Positions 64,000 through 64,000 of a stretch of DNA of 64,000 nucleotides are shown one piece after another (the first letter of the stretch is position 1; the number at the start of each line of letters is the position of its first letter). The notes under the pieces were generated by a model. The model was not told the origin of the DNA and searched no databases. It saw nothing but the letters and a program-made list of their open reading frames with translations. Location of the stretch: assembly GCF_002307355.1 (NCBI RefSeq), contig NZ_CP017481.1:62001-126000 (forward strand), read 5' to 3'. Origin of the DNA: Pectobacterium polaris. GTDB lineage: Bacteria > Pseudomonadota > Gammaproteobacteria > Enterobacterales > Enterobacteriaceae. Both the position numbers and the translations under genes were made by a program.

Positions 64000-64000
64000 C

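Overview
The window reads as chromosome of an enterobacterium of the soft-rot group, most likely Pectobacterium. Nearly every gene has an obvious Escherichia coli ortholog in enteric-type operons. The proteins are clearly diverged from E. coli, cysG lies beside cysDNC, and base composition is near 50% GC by eye. The genus call is recognition, not a computed result. No phage, insertion sequence, integrase or CRISPR array is visible.

Layout. (1) 1-12.6 kb: the osmoprotectant importer proVWX behind a conserved proU-type promoter, a secreted lactonase-fold protein, an intact YgaY-like MFS transporter, ygaZ (single-base frameshift) with ygaH, the emrRAB efflux operon and nupC. (2) 12.6-21.5 kb: a DUF3574 lipoprotein, the TrmH-family methyltransferase YfiF, trxC, tapT, the protein acetyltransferase pat, pssA and kgtP. 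(3) 21.7-27.5 kb, minus strand: a complete rRNA operon, 16S - tRNA-Ile - tRNA-Ala - 23S - 5S - tRNA-Thr - 5S, with P1/P2 promoters, boxA elements and a terminator. (4) 27.6-34 kb: gmhB, then metNIQ behind MetJ boxes, rcsF, trmO and proS. (5) 34-43.2 kb: rpoS, nlpD (single-base frameshift), pcm, truD, ispF, ispD and ftsB, with surE missing from between truD and pcm; then a three-gene basic amino acid ABC transporter with ARG boxes, and ygbE. (6) 43.2-58.5 kb: sulfate assimilation (cysGDNC and cysJIH), split by a six-gene operon encoding a Dpp/Opp-type ABC transporter plus a glycerophosphodiester phosphodiesterase. (7) 58.5-64 kb: a PilZ plus degenerate HD-GYP protein divergent from an EAL phosphodiesterase across an AT-rich gap, a GH67-like TIM-barrel protein, and the C-terminal end of a carbohydrate ABC binding protein that runs off the window.

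How it fits together. Sulfate assimilation is complete from ATP sulfurylase (CysDN) through APS kinase (CysC), PAPS reductase (CysH) and sulfite reductase (CysJI), with CysG making the siroheme for CysI. The window joins blocks that lie far apart in E. coli: kgtP and gmhB flank two different rrn operons there, and proS and rpoS are also distant.

Most interesting points: the transporter/phosphodiesterase operon at 47.9-53.8 kb, whose composition resembles agrocinopine-type (acc) uptake systems; the loss of surE; the c-di-GMP gene pair; the GH67-like protein; and two one-base frameshifts, both in short G runs, which may be real or sequencing errors.
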